Shown: positions 48,450 to 60,390 of the stretch, piece by piece | How the letters are laid out: every line of letters starts with the position of its first letter | How positions within the stretch are numbered: the stretch's first letter is position 1 | DNA from: Mercurialis annua | Taxonomy: Eukaryota; Streptophyta; Magnoliopsida; Malpighiales; Euphorbiaceae | Direction of reading: 5' to 3' | NCBI RefSeq assembly: GCF_937616625.2 | Contig: NC_065577.1 | Location: forward strand, 38,841,001 to 38,905,000 | Length of the DNA stretch: 64,000 nt | Notes under the pieces: generated by a model | The model's input: the letters and a program-made list of their open reading frames with translations, nothing else | What the model was told of the DNA's origin: nothing | Database searches by the model: none | Translations under genes and position numbers: made by a program

Positions 48450-49190
48450 TACTACTAATCATCCCTTCATTCTTAGCAGTCTGCTTTTGGGAGATGGCCC
48501 AATCGAAAAAGAAATTCTCGTCGGAAATTTAAAAAAAATGCATAATGCTCGAATTGAGTTTATTAGCATTTGTTATAAGCCGACTACTTATGGAGAAAAT
48601 ATGTTATTCATATTGTATAGTTGTTCTTACGGTAGAACTCCAAGGATATAAAAATCTTTCTTTATCTTTAAAAGACTATAGTCTTTGGGACATTATAATT
48701 GTGGGCAGTTTGCAGATTCTGGTTATCAATTTGATTGAAGATGGGAGTTGGTCTATATATATAGTTTCTTCGGTTTCGATTTTGACGTGCCAGTGTCGAT
48801 ATCTATCTTCTAAATCTTTTCTGCCTTCATGTTTTCGAAGTAGAACGAAAAAAAATGGAGAGGAAAAAACAGAATTTATTGATATGATATAATAGTTAAA
48901 AATAATATAATTTTAATTAATAGGTACATTAAAATAACAATAAATAATAATATATCTATTTTTATAAAAACTTAATTTACTATTAATTTTTGAAATGAAT
49001 TGGCTATTTGATAGAAAAATATTTATACAAAAACTATTAAGTTAAAGATTTTTTTTTTTGACAAATAAATTTAGAGATTTATAGTCATTAGTTCTTTTTT
49101 TGACAGTTAAAATAATCATCCAACCCGGTCAATGACTATCTCTATCTATTGGAGATGTAATTTCAAAACAATTATAAAAAAGAAAAGGGA
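48450..49190. other. Possible continuation of a decayed gene, otherwise empty
   Basis: Overlapping short frames at 48397-48892 have mixed composition slightly richer than background, but no family signature. From 48900 the sequence is plain AT-rich. Confidence 0.3.
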
Positions 49191-49193
49191 AAA

Positions 49194-49455
49194 GGGTCAT
49201 TTATGCCCCTAACGTTTGCCTTAAGGATCAAGTAAGCCCTCAACGTTTAGAAAGGTTCACATATGCCCCCAACGTCTTAAAAAGTGAACAACCAGGCCCC
49301 CATTTTGACTTATAAATGAAACGTTGGGGGCCTGATTGTCAAAATTGGAGGGCCTGATTGTTCATTTTTTAAGACGTTGGGGGCATATTTGAACTTTTCC
49401 GGACGTTGAGGGCTTGCTTGATCCTGTAGGTAAACCTTAAAGGCATAAATGACCC
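49194..49455. mobile_element. Foldback MITE, 262 bp
   Basis: GGGTCATTTATGCC and GGCATAAATGACCC close the element. Inner arms AACGTCTTAAAAAGTGAAC / TGTTCATTTTTTAAGACGTT and ATGCCCCCAACGT / ACGTTGGGGGCAT pair well. The target duplication is not clear. Confidence 0.85.
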
Positions 49456-50340
49456 TTTTTTTAAAAAAAAATTGTCGCAACAAGCTAACCGAATCATATA
49501 TATTCACCTGACAAAATATAATATAGTAGAAAAAAATTATATTATACTGACAATTATTTTTTATACAACAAAAACGTTTATTACAAAAATTTTAACATTG
49601 GAAAAGACCAGTACTAATTAGTACTAAAACATGATAATTAACATTTAGTAGAATTTATAAGGAATCTAATATAAAAAATAATTAGTAACTGTTGAATATT
49701 AGTTTTTTTAAAAGAATATCGTTTTGTTTTTTCTTTCTACAGACATGATTTGATTTTATATTTTTATTATACGTTGAGTATTTAATATTATTTTAATATT
49801 ATTATTTTATTTCAACATATGTAATATTATTTTATTTATTATTATCTTTAAAATTTATACATTCATATAAAAAAAATCAGAATTTATTAATTATACTCAT
49901 ATATATTGAATTAAAATAATACAAAAGTGTTGTGCTGGGTAAAATAAAATATTTTAATAATTTTTTTTCTTTCTATAAATATGGCAGTTTGGTCAAGAAA
50001 TTTAATATAAAGGTTTAACAATATATATAAATGAATTTAAAGTCACAGTAAAACAAAAAAACTAAGTATTATAAGTCCTAAGTCCTAAGTTATTGTCAAA
50101 AAAGAAAGTTCTAAGTCACGGTAAAAAAAATTAATTTTCAAGTGGTAGTAATCTTGTACTCTTTAATAACATGTGGCTTGTCAATAAGAAAATAGGATAA
50201 TTGATATAATCTTTTTTTATTTCTCTCGAGATATCCTCAATTATAATTTTACTTGCATTAAGCTTTTTCTAGCCAATATATTCCATATATTTCTGGCCAA
50301 ACGTAAAGCAATAAAAATACTAATTTTATTAAATATTAGT
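49456..50340. other. AT-rich spacer with no gene
   Basis: Nothing recognised beyond AT-rich sequence. Confidence 0.45.
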
Positions 50341-50349
50341 AAAAAAAAT

Positions 50350-50548
50350 GTTATATAAATTTTAATGGAGCCTCAAGCGTGTCCGTTTATGGGAAATCAG
50401 GATTGTCAATTGTGTTTAAATTCCCTTAAAAAAAAAAAAGGATTGTGTTTAAATTGCAGTACAGCTTGTTTTGTACAAAAAGTTAAAAACACACACCACC
50501 CTCAATTCAATAGTACTGTTTTTAACTTTATTATTGTGGCTCTATAAA
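50350..50548 (+). repeat. Dispersed duplicate of 57565-57741
   Basis: The shared order TAGTACAGCTTGTT / TGTACAAA, AACACACACCACCCTCAATT, CAATAGTACTGTTTTTAAC, TTATTGTGGCT is repeated at 57580-57730 with substitutions and a T/A-run insertion. Not coding in any convincing frame. Confidence 0.6.
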
Positions 50549-50557
50549 GTGCCAGTA

Positions 50558-50921
50558 GGGTAATTTATTTTGGAGGTTACTGTACTTTATAAAAATTACA
50601 AAATAGTAACCGAACTTAAAAGCATAACAATTTAGTTACTAAACTATTTGATTATGTTAAAATAGAAGGATTTTTGGTCAATGAAAAAAAATATTTCGAG
50701 TCGATTTTTTGTTGATTGTGCGTATATATGAAATATAAGGCATTATTTGTCATGAATAATCAAAATTTTATTACTATATATGTATAATTTGACCGTAAAA
50801 CACTTAAAAACCTCCCAAAATCGCATATTTAAAAGTTCAGTAACCATTTTGTTATGTTTTAAAGTTCGGTCACCATTTTGACATTCTTGATAAGTACAGT
50901 AACCCCTAGAATCAATTACCC
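50558..50921. mobile_element. MULE-type MITE, 364 bp, with perfect 9-bp duplication
   Basis: The ends GGGTAATTTATTTTGGAGGT and (reverse complement) GGGTAATTGATTCTAGGGGT. The arms continue GTTACTGTACTT / AAGTACAGTAAC and AGTAACCGAACTT / AAGTTCGGTCACC. It is flanked by GTGCCAGTA on both sides (50549-50557, 50922-50930). Confidence 0.92.
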
Positions 50922-51037
50922 GTGCCAGTAATACCAACCACATTTTTACCTTCTGTAAGACTGTAACTTTTTTTTTAGAATCAGTAAAACTGTAACTAAC
51001 CTGGAACTTTAATAAACAAAAATTATCTCCTCATATT

Positions 51038-52565
51038 GGCTAGTTCTATAGTACCACTCAACCATCTATACCATTTAGAAAATTTAAACGGTAATTTCAA
51101 GTAAAAAATCAGAGCCTAAATATCAATTAACTCATTATAATTTTAGAAATTAGAATTATGATATAGAATTATTTTATAAAACTCGCATCTATTTTAGTCG
51201 CCACTCACATTAACAGCTAGTACTAGACGAATAACAAACCGTAGTTTGCTGGAGTGGACATATTATCACCTACAGTATTTTGAGCAAACTGACATTGAAT
51301 AGTTTAAATTTTTTCTCATTGGACTTCTTCTTTCATCGGATAGTTTAAAATTAAATTATGAGTAATTAAGACTAAATTAAAATTGTTTCTGAAAAAAATA
51401 GGTTGATCGTTCTAATCTAGGGAGATGATGAATAGCAGTCATGGCGGGAGTTGAATTTTTATGATCTTTTACTGGCCGTAACAGATAAGAGTTTTAAATG
51501 GCATAATTAGAGAATAAATTTTTTAATCGACTATACTAGATTTTAATCTTTGCTTTTGATGAATTTAGCTAAGTTATGGTTAATATTTTTTAAATTTTGA
51601 TTATTCAGTTGGTTTGGTTTTTGGTATATAAATTTTTTAAATTAATTGAATTGATAAAATTAATCGAGTTATATATAATGCTATTTTTTTAATTTTTAAA
51701 AATTCAAGATATTATATAATTGTTTTATAATAATTTTTATCCTCGAAATTTGTATTTAATGGGAAATTAATACCAATTTTTTTATTTTAATAATTAATGT
51801 TGATGAAATTTAGTTATTAGGTTAACAAAAATAATCGGCTAAAATAAATAATTACTTCAAATTTGATCATAATTCAATTTAAATCTTTTAGGTTCGGTCA
51901 AAAAAGTGAAGAAATTTAGTTCTAGTTGGTATGATTTGATTTGGTTTTATGATCGATTAATGCAAAGCCTATCTATAATATTCAAATTTTGTTAGATAGA
52001 GCTGAAATTGATGTTTTTAATATTTACTGTCAAATTGAGGGGTCGAAGTAATTTTTTGTCCAGTAACAAACTCCTTAAGGAGTAACCTATACTTCAGGTA
52101 ACATGTTAATCAATTAAGGCCAAATGTTGTAAAAAGTCCAAACCTTTTATAAAAGTTTTACAAAAGTCCCGACCTTTTAATTTTGTCGATTTTGGCCAAA
52201 AACAAATTATTTGGTCTCAATTGTGGCCAACTCTCAATTTGATTTCAATTTGCCTATGTGACGTCTATGTGGCGCCTATGTGGCATGCCATATATTGAAA
52301 GATCAGGACTTTTTTGACATCAAATAATCTATTTTTGGCCAAAATCGACAAAATTGAAAGGTCAGGACTTTTGTGAAACCAAATAATCAGTTTTTGGCCA
52401 AAATCGACAAAATTGAAAGGTCATGACTTTTGTGAAACTTTTGTGAAAGTTTTGGCCTTTTTACAACATTTGGCCATCAATCAATGGCTGTGATCAATAT
52501 TAATATCGCCCAATGGTATCTGTTATAAATGATATGTAAGAGTTGGTGGTACTGTAGAATGACCC
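51038..52565. mobile_element. Decayed MULE-type element, 1.5 kb, holding a smaller one
   Basis: The left end GGCTAGTTCTATAGTACCAC matches the reverse-complemented right end GGGTCATTCTACAGTACCAC at 16 of 20 positions. The flanks CCTCATATT (51029-51037) and TCTCATATT (52566-52574) match at 8 of 9. It contains the MITE 52118-52475. No transposase. Confidence 0.6.
52118..52475. mobile_element. MULE-type MITE, 358 bp, with internal tandem duplication
   Basis: The ends GGCCAAATGTTGTAAAAAGT and (reverse complement) GGCCAAATGTTGTAAAAAGG. The flanks ATCAATTAA and ATCAATCAA agree at 8 of 9. The right arm has a roughly 60-bp unit repeated (TTTTTGGCCAAAATCGACAA ... AGGTCA(G/T)GACTTTTGTGAAA). The centre holds three ATGTGGC-type repeats. 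Confidence 0.88.
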
Positions 52566-52629
52566 TCTCATATTAATAGTACTATTATACATGAGATAAA
52601 ACAAACATAATTCTTTTAGCTAAATAATT

Positions 52630-52725
52630 ACTACTTAATGTTATAAATTTAAAATATCTAAGTGTTAACGGATTAATATCTCTATTAACTTTAGCTTTAG
52701 CTTGCATGGTTCATTGGCCTTCAAT
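52630..52725. repeat. Dispersed duplicate of 58910-59005
   Basis: The blocks TAAATTTAAAATATCTAAGTG, TCTATTAACTTTAGCTTTAG and CATGGTT occur in the same order at 58921-58998. Together with 50350/57565 this suggests an old segmental duplication, or two copies of one long repeat. Confidence 0.6.
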
Positions 52726-52919
52726 ATTTTTTTTAAAATAAAAAGTACAGTTGATTCTTTAATAATTAATATAAACGGTAAATTAAAAATTTATTAATCA
52801 TTAGAATTATTAATTTATTAAATATTAATAAAATATAATACTGGAATTGGTTTCCTAAATTTTTATATTAATTATTAGATTTATTAATTTATTGAGTATT
52901 AATTATTAGAGGATCTACA

Positions 52920-53325
52920 GTATAAAAAAGCTCTCGGTTTTTACTCAAAAATATAGATCAATCATTTTATTTTTTTGAATATAATTAAGTTCTCGTGCTT
53001 TTAAAATTGAACAATTAAATCCTAATTGTTTTAAAATCGAACAAATAAACCTTTTTAGTTTATTTTTGGACATTATCCACTCAAATTTTTAATAAATATT
53101 TTAAACATTAAAATTATTTTTGAACTCTTTTTATTTATGATTATGAGAGACATGTCAACCTTTAACAAGTGTTTCTAATGTTGTTGGATAAAAGGGGTTA
53201 TTTGTTCTATTTGCAAATAAAGAGGGGTTATTTGTTCTATTTGTAAACAAAGAGGGCTTAATTGTACCAAAAAAAAGGAAAAAGATTGATTTATACTTTT
53301 ATGAAAATTACGAAAGTTTTTTTTG
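52920..53325. mobile_element. Decayed foldback element, tentative
   Basis: The left ATATAGATCAATCATTTTAT and AATATAATTAAG pair loosely with the right ATAAATCAATCTTTTTCCTT (reverse complement) and TACAATTAAGCCC. The word AGAGGGGTTATTTGTTCTAT is present in near-duplicate copies at about 53196 and 53222. No target duplication found. Confidence 0.4.
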
Positions 53326-54207
53326 TCCCTATTGCCTTTTTTTAATTTATACTTTTATCATAGAGGCATTAATCTAAATCTAAATTTTTTAGTATATGAG
53401 ATTTTCAATCTAGGCATTTTAAAGAAAACTACGTGTTAATTATATACGATGACATAATAATTATAATTCAACAAAATATATTAAAAGTTTATGAATTAAT
53501 TATATTAAACATTTTATATGAGATGCACTAATATAAAATTTTAAAAGATACTAAAATTAATAAAATGTTAAAATCTATAAGTCTATTAATATAGTTAACA
53601 ATTTAAATATTTTTTAGTACGTGTGTGTGTAACGTTGTGGAAGTCGCATATGTTAACGGAATTATAAAATTAAGCACTAGACACAAGGATATAATCACTT
53701 GAAACAAATATGGAAATTATTTTAATTTAAGAATTAAATATCAAAAATACAAAGATAGTTTCCATTAAAAATATATCATCAGATAAATTATTTCCAATAT
53801 AATTATGAGAAATAAATAAATTAAGTTTAAGAAATAAAAAAACTATATTAAATTAAACTTTACTTCAGATATAAGATTATAAAATTTATTAGATATGATT
53901 AATGTAAAATAAAAAAATTAAGATAAAAAAACTATACTCTTATCAACTTCCTTTCACTTAATTTTCTATTAGTTTGAAATTAACTCAATTAGTATGGATT
54001 CACTAATTTGAATGAAGTTTAACTCGCTTAATGCTATATTTTTATGATTGAGCTCAAACTGTATTCTTTTGTTAATTCCATTTTACTCAATTTGTTTATA
54101 TACTGAATTAATAATTCTAAACTAGTACTATTGGTATTACAAGTTTTTATTTTAAAAATAGTTAACTATACGTATAAATTGTGTATATTCTGGTATAACC
54201 TTAAGAG
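53326..54207. other. AT-rich spacer with no gene
   Basis: No coding or clear repeat structure seen. Confidence 0.45.
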
Positions 54208-54281
54208 GATTAAGTGCAGAGATTCGATGCTAATGGTTTGGTACGATTAAGTGCAGAGATTCGATGCTAATGGTTTGGTAC
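54208..54281. repeat. Tandem duplication, unit about 36 bp
   Basis: GATTAAGTGCAGAGATTCGA...GGTTTGGTACGATT occurs twice in direct succession. Confidence 0.85.
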
Positions 54282-54975
54282 GATTTGCTACATATATCAC
54301 TAGAACCTCATATGCTATTTTATTTATGATATGGTCTCTAATATATTATTTTGACTTTTTAAATTAATCAGCTATTATCTCATTGCATTATTTTTATATT
54401 TCAACTATCACAAATAAGTAATCGTCATAAAATAAAAATGCACAATATGTATGTTATCTTTCGATTTAACATTAAATTTTGGTTATTTGATTAAAGTATT
54501 CTTATCTATTCTAAAGCTAAAATTATATCATTTTTTTTAAAACTATGTAATTTTGGCCAATGATAGAAATATTATGAATATATAAATTGTTGATGTCAAT
54601 TTTTAAAAAAATACTTTTAATAATTATTAAATTTTTAACAAATTTATCTAAGTTTCATTGAAATTAATAAATAATTGTAATGTAAATGCATAATTTATAA
54701 TATATAGACTAATATTTTTAATATTTATTATTAAATTTCATAAAATAATTTTAAAATTTAGCAATTCTAGGGTAATATGAATATAATTATCTAATTAAAA
54801 ATAGAATAATATATATAATTTCGGTTTTTCGGTTCAATAAAGTTATTTATTTGAAATTCAGAACCGTACCAATAAATTTTTCGGTATTCTTTGGTTCGAA
54901 AAAAATTAATGGTCAATGGATATTTTGGTTCGGTGTTCAGTTCGGTTTTAAAAATATTTAGGTTCCATGCCTCGT
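54211..54975. mobile_element. Decayed hAT relative of 44747-45680
   Basis: It follows the same internal order as the intact hAT element: CTAATGGTT(T/C)GGTACG, GATATGGTCTCTA, TTATTTTGACTTTT, TCAACTATCACAA, CAGAACCGTACCAATAAA, TTCGGTAT, GGTCAATGGATATTTTGGTTC. The terminal TAGGGGTGAGCACGG repeats are lost or mutated beyond recognition. Confidence 0.7.
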
Positions 54976-57560
54976 CCCCATCAACCTTTTTTCCCCTTAT
55001 TCCTAGTCCGAGTCACTGCAGCTTTTATAGGCAACTAGCCATTGCAAGCTCCTTTCAAGACGCAACCCTAAACCATAATCCAGTAAGTCTGGATTTAGTT
55101 GGAGTGCAGCTGGCTCTTTAGGAGCCTTGCCTTGCACGTGATGGGGTAGTGACCAATCACTCCACATGCTAGTACTGTTTCACCTAATGGATGTGCTGCT
55201 AAAGATAACATAAAAAGTAGTAGTTAATTTTAAAATTTAAGGAGCAATTTGTCCCATTAAATTATAAACAATAAATAATTGATTTATAAATTAATTTTAC
55301 AAATATAATCACGAATTAGTAACTATGGACAATTAATTCCACTTAGATAAATTAGTAATTACAAGTTGAAGGGGTAAATTGCCAATTTTAAGAACAATAA
55401 TTTGCAAATTGAGGAGGCAAATTGCTAAAATGGAGTTAATTGCTCATAATCAACAAGTTCGTGACTAATTTATCTATAAAATTAATTTATATGTAATTTT
55501 CCGTTATTTGCAAATTGAAGCGGCAAATTACCACTTAAATCTTAATTTTAATACTTAAACATAGGACAAAAAATAAAAGATCAATTCGCCCTCTCAATTT
55601 GATACGAAATATGAAAAGAGTTATGTTGGAGAGTTTTGGACAAACAGACCCGCAATTATGCACTTTAGTATCAAATAGGCCCTTTTCCACTCTCATTCCC
55701 GTAAGTGAAATACACTCTTTATATTAAAAATGAAAAAAAGTTCAAAAGTTTTTTAATATTTTATTTATCGCTTAAATTGATTCTTAATAATTTTTAAATT
55801 TCAAATATATATTTATAGTTTATAAGTTCAAAAATTAATTTATTTTTTAAATAAAATTTTAGGGACCTTGTTTTTTTTTAATTGTTCATTTAGTCAAAAT
55901 TATACATATTAGGATAGTGGTTTTTCGGTTTAACTTATAAAGAGAAATACTAATGTACATATACAGTCTTTTATTAGATATGGATAAATTTGAAAATTAA
56001 AAATTAAAAAGATCTTAAAAATTTAAATAGTCAAATAATTATATTTTGTTAAATGGACAAATAAAAAATAAAGGTAATAATAAAAAATAAAAAAAGTGGG
56101 CCGACGCCAACTGGCGACATTGGTCCAGATGGAGGGAAATAAAAAAAAAATTAAAAAACCGATTTTACGTCGGAAAAAAATGTTGTGAAATGTCGATACT
56201 CGTTATCCGACGAATTGTAATCGTTATCCGTCATTTTAATCGACGTATTCGAATGTGATTGAGAGTTTTTTTTAAAAAAAAAAGAAGGGCAAAAAGGTAT
56301 TTTTAGGGGCGGTGTCAAATAATTAGGGGCGGCGAATAGTAAAACCCTAATTTTATTATTGTTGAGAGAATGTTGTCTTCTCTTACAGCACGGACCAACT
56401 ACAGTAAAACACGCAGAAAAAACACAAAAAAGACAATTGCGCCGAAGTATTATTTTTTATAATGTTATTATAATAATATATTATATAAATTTATATCATT
56501 TTAGTTTTTCATATTAAAAGTGATTAGTCTACTATATATTACTAATACAAAACTATTATATATAATTTAATATGAAAATGCAACTATTATTTGCAAATCT
56601 ATAAAACCAATAAAGTAAATTAAATTAAATCTCTTAACTAAAATAAATTTTATTGAAGTTTTACTTAATTGTAATAATTTATCAGTAATAATAAATAATA
56701 TATAATAACCGGTAGCTAATGAAAATGCACTGTTTATGATAACTTTTACAAGCGTTTATTTTTTTGAAAAAAAGTATATAAAATAATAAATGAATATTTA
56801 TTATAGCTTAGTGATTGTAATTAAAATTAAAATTTTAATATTTTGTGCAGTTCAAACTAAACTTTTAGTTTTGTTATAACCTATACTTTTATATAATTTT
56901 TATATTTAATTATTACTTAAATTTAAATTTTAGTTGCAATAATAATTTTATAAATCAATATAAATTATTTTTTATTACTATTGTTCTCGATGAATTTTAA
57001 TTTTACTGTTATTTCATGACGACATAGACATATGGCATGCACATTGTATTTTTTTCAATTTGAAATTTAATTAGAAATCATTTAATATCTGATGTCATAA
57101 AGACTCTCTCTTTAAATGAGAATGAAATAAATAATATTTTTGAGTAAATTAATAATTTATTATTTATAAATATTTTATATGTGTATATCTAATTTTATTC
57201 AATCTTTAATTTCAATTTCTTTTATGCATGATCATCTTTCATATATATGTTTATCCCATTTTCTTCTATTTATTGTGTTGGAAACAAATTCTAGTACATG
57301 AAACATTAACAAATTTTACTATTACACCTTCAATTGAAAAAAAAAAACTTTATTGTAGGTTAACCAACGGTTATCATTACCACCGGTGGTATTAAAGTTG
57401 GAGACTATAGTAATAGTAGAACAACCTAAATAAGTGTGGCCTCCAAAAATCTATACGCATATACAATTATTTTATTATTTTTATATAAGATGAGCATTTT
57501 CAAAAAATAAAATCTAAAATCTAAAATTAATTCTAATTATATATAAAAAAGTTTAAAATT
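54976..57560. other. Long AT-rich interval, no supported gene
   Basis: It contains repeated GTAAATTGCC/GCAAATTG(A/C)(A/G)G(A/C)GGCAAATT words (55350-55540) that look like TIR-element arms, a stretch GTTATCCGACGAATTG...TTATCCGTC (56190-56250) reminiscent of CACTA subterminal repeats, and otherwise simple AT-rich DNA. The minor open frame at 54891-55121 has no family resemblance. Confidence 0.45.
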
Positions 57561-57789
57561 TTAGTCAATAGTAATTTAATTTGCAGTACAACATGTGCTA
57601 CGGTAATGCAGTGTCCGTCCTTGTTTTGAATAAAAATACACCTGACACCACCATCAATTCAATGGTACTGTTTTTTAACTTTATTGTGTATTCTCAAAAA
57701 AAAAAACTTTATTATTTTGTTGTGGCTATATGTAGAGTGCGACTCAAGCTTCAATATCAAGAACATTTTAGCCGGTGAAAGTAACTTGA

Positions 57790-58560
57790 ACTTTAAGAAA
57801 TACTACAAATTATCCCTCATATTTTTATGAGGTTGGTATAAAACCAAGCCTAATTTTTTTAGGCGATAAGTATAAAATAATCTTTTCAATTTTCTAAAAA
57901 GCATAATAAACTGTTGTTTTTTTTGTTTCCAATAAACTGTTGTTAATTGATGTGACGATAGAAAAAAACTTCAAAAATACCTAAATATTTAAATTTTTTA
58001 TCAATTTATCAATTTTTAACTTTGTTTACTTTTCTTCCTAATTAACTCTAATTAACTATATATTTTTGTTTAAATCAAATTAAATCAACTTTAATTCAAT
58101 AAAAATATATTGTCGGTCTTTTTCATGCTGTTGTCGACCCTCCTTCTGCAACAAATCATCGTCATCCCTTGCCGGAAATCAAGTTGCATCCGTCTTTTTA
58201 AACATTTGTTTACCCTCTTTTCCCTTTATTATTAATATTTAAATAATATTTAAAATTTAAATATTATAAATGAAAAAAAACTAACTTCCGACAAGCAGTA
58301 TTTTTCATCATTATGTGCCGCTTCACCTAATTGTCGGTGTCTATCCATCCTTTTCATCTTTTTTTCAACTTCTCCGCTTCTCCTCCTTCCACCAACCTCC
58401 ATAGTTGCCACCTTCACCCATCTCTATAACCACTACCTTCATCTTCTGTCGCCGTCCTCTTTTTGAAATTGTCGTCGGAGACACCGGTCTTTGTATGATA
58501 TGAAGCTCAGACGGCAAGCTTCATCTCAAACGAAGGTCAGTGTCTCCAGCGCCGGTTCTA
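57790..58560. other. Degraded TIR-element-like DNA
   Basis: The wording is similar to the arms of the 7456-8619 element (GATGTGACGATAGAAAAAAA, TTCAAAAATACCTAAATATT), followed by CT-rich, gene-like sequence (58310-58500). No ends or duplications could be fixed. Confidence 0.35.
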
Positions 58561-59009
58561 GATAAGGATGGTGACCCTTTAAAAAAAATTAATTAAAGAG
58601 GAAAAATTTTATTCGAATCCTTAATTTAAAATTTTGTTCAATAAAAAATATTTAAAGGAATAATTTGAAAAATATTGGAAATATGAAAGTTATGTTTTAA
58701 TTATTTTGCCAACACAATTGTTCTAAAAAAAAAAAAATTTTGCCAACACATTTAACTTCCTTAACTGCCTTATTTAACGGAAGAATTTATTTTCCAGATT
58801 TCAAAATTTTAGAAGGTTTATTTATGTTAAAAAACAATTAAAGGCTGATCTGTAATTTTGATGAAATTACAAGAATTTTTAACTTTTACCAATGTTTTAG
58901 CTAAAAATTTACTTAATGTAATAAATTTAAAATTTTAAAATATTTAAGTGCTAACATATTGACATTTCTATTAACTTTAGCTTTAGCTTTCATGGTTTAC
59001 TAACATACT

Positions 59010-60130
59010 TCTTTTTATAAAATTATTACACAATATTATTAATTAATATATTTATATATTTTGATAAGAATTACACTAAGTATAGACCACATCAACAGTA
59101 ATTTATTTTCTTTATACATGAAAAAAGTAAAATTAACATTTTAATAAAACTAATATAGAAAAACGTCATCATATCAATATTATTAATAGAATGTAATGTC
59201 ACACTATTAGCAAAATAGAAATGTAAAATACAAAATAAATGTGATTTCACATAGAAAAAAGTAAATTTTTTCATATAAAATTCAAATTTTTAACATTTCT
59301 CGCAAATTAAGCACATGATAAAAATATTGCAGTGGCATCCCATATCTCATTTTCTATTTTTAACATGAAAAAACCCGTTTTTTTTATTTTTTGCCGTTAT
59401 AGCCCAAATATCTTATATGATATCGTTTTAGTTATTTAAAACGGTAAGAACGATATTTTTAGCGAAAAGAACGCCTTAATCAACATCGGGATATTAGGTG
59501 AAAGAGTAATAAAAACTTGTATTTTTTCATCTTCTTTCTACATACAATATAATAATGAGGATATAAATGATAATTATTCCTCCAAATAATAATTAAGTCC
59601 TTAAAAATTGAAATAAAAAAATTTAAATAATGTCTATTAATTAAAAATGGAGGGACTATATATTGAAGTTAAGTGTCAATTTTTTAAAATTTCATTAAAT
59701 AAAAAAATCTATGTAACATACGTTTTTTTTAAAAAAAACTTTTGTATTCTTTTTTTATTGGCGCTATATTTTTTTTTTTCTGTTTTTTTTTGTTTACAAT
59801 TAAAAGAATACTATCAATTATTTTCATAAATTAAAGGAATGTCATTTATGATTAAATAAAGAAAACAAAAAATGCCATTTACGTTGTAAATTTGGTTTAA
59901 AGAAAAACTATTAATATGTAAGTTTTTAACTTTTTCAACAAGGGTATAGCAATTTCCATTTTTAATGAAGACGGAATAGGGATATCACAGGAATGAAAAA
60001 ATATTAAAGTTGTGGGACCCGTTTTTGTGTTCTCCAATAAGAGCATGAAACGACAGATTTATGAAGCGTATATGAAGAATTCTGCAGCATTGTTTATTAA
60101 GGGTTCAGAGTTTTATACTATAATAATACA
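59010..60130. other. AT-rich interval upstream of the membrane-protein gene
   Basis: No gene. It holds homopolymer T and A runs near 59720-59790. Confidence 0.45.
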
Positions 60131-60138
60131 TTAATTAG

Positions 60139-60280
60139 AGACCGTTGATAATTAGTAGTATTGGTTAGGGCTAGCGTCAGCCCTAGTCATGGACATTTCT
60201 TGTCAAAATACAGACCGTTGATTTGTATTGGTAAGGTGTAGCGTCAGCCCTAGTCATAGACATTTCTTGTCAAAATAAAT
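60139..60280 (+). promoter_or_regulatory. Duplicated promoter block, two copies of about 70 bp
   Basis: Copies at 60139-60212 and 60213-60280 share GACCGTTGAT, AGCGTCAGCCCTAGTCAT and GACATTTCTTGTCAAAATA. Reversed, each holds TGACTAGGGCTGACGCT: two TGAC words, one being TGACG, the core bound by TGA-type bZIP factors. ACCGTTGA resembles a MYB site. It lies 100-250 bp before the start codon, just upstream of the TATA box. The regulatory role is inferred from motifs and position. Confidence 0.6.
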
Positions 60281-60290
60281 TATCATACTC

Positions 60291-60297
60291 TATATAA
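60291..60297 (+). promoter_or_regulatory. TATA box of the membrane-protein gene
   Basis: CTCTATATAATAC is followed about 25-35 bp later by a CT-rich leader (CTCACTCTCTCTCTCTC), a classic plant core-promoter layout. Confidence 0.75.
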
Positions 60298-60390
60298 TAC
60301 TCACTATACCCCTCACTCACTCTCTCTCTCTCTCACTCCCTCTCTCTCTTAAAACTCGCATAACAGATTCAAAATTATTTTTTCTTTTTC

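Noticed and set aside
48545..48892. 115-codon plus open frame
   Set aside because: It overlaps another frame equally open, with no motif. At most a decayed gene remnant, so covered only as an interval note.
54891..55121. 76-codon plus open frame
   Set aside because: It starts inside the decayed hAT relative and has no family resemblance.
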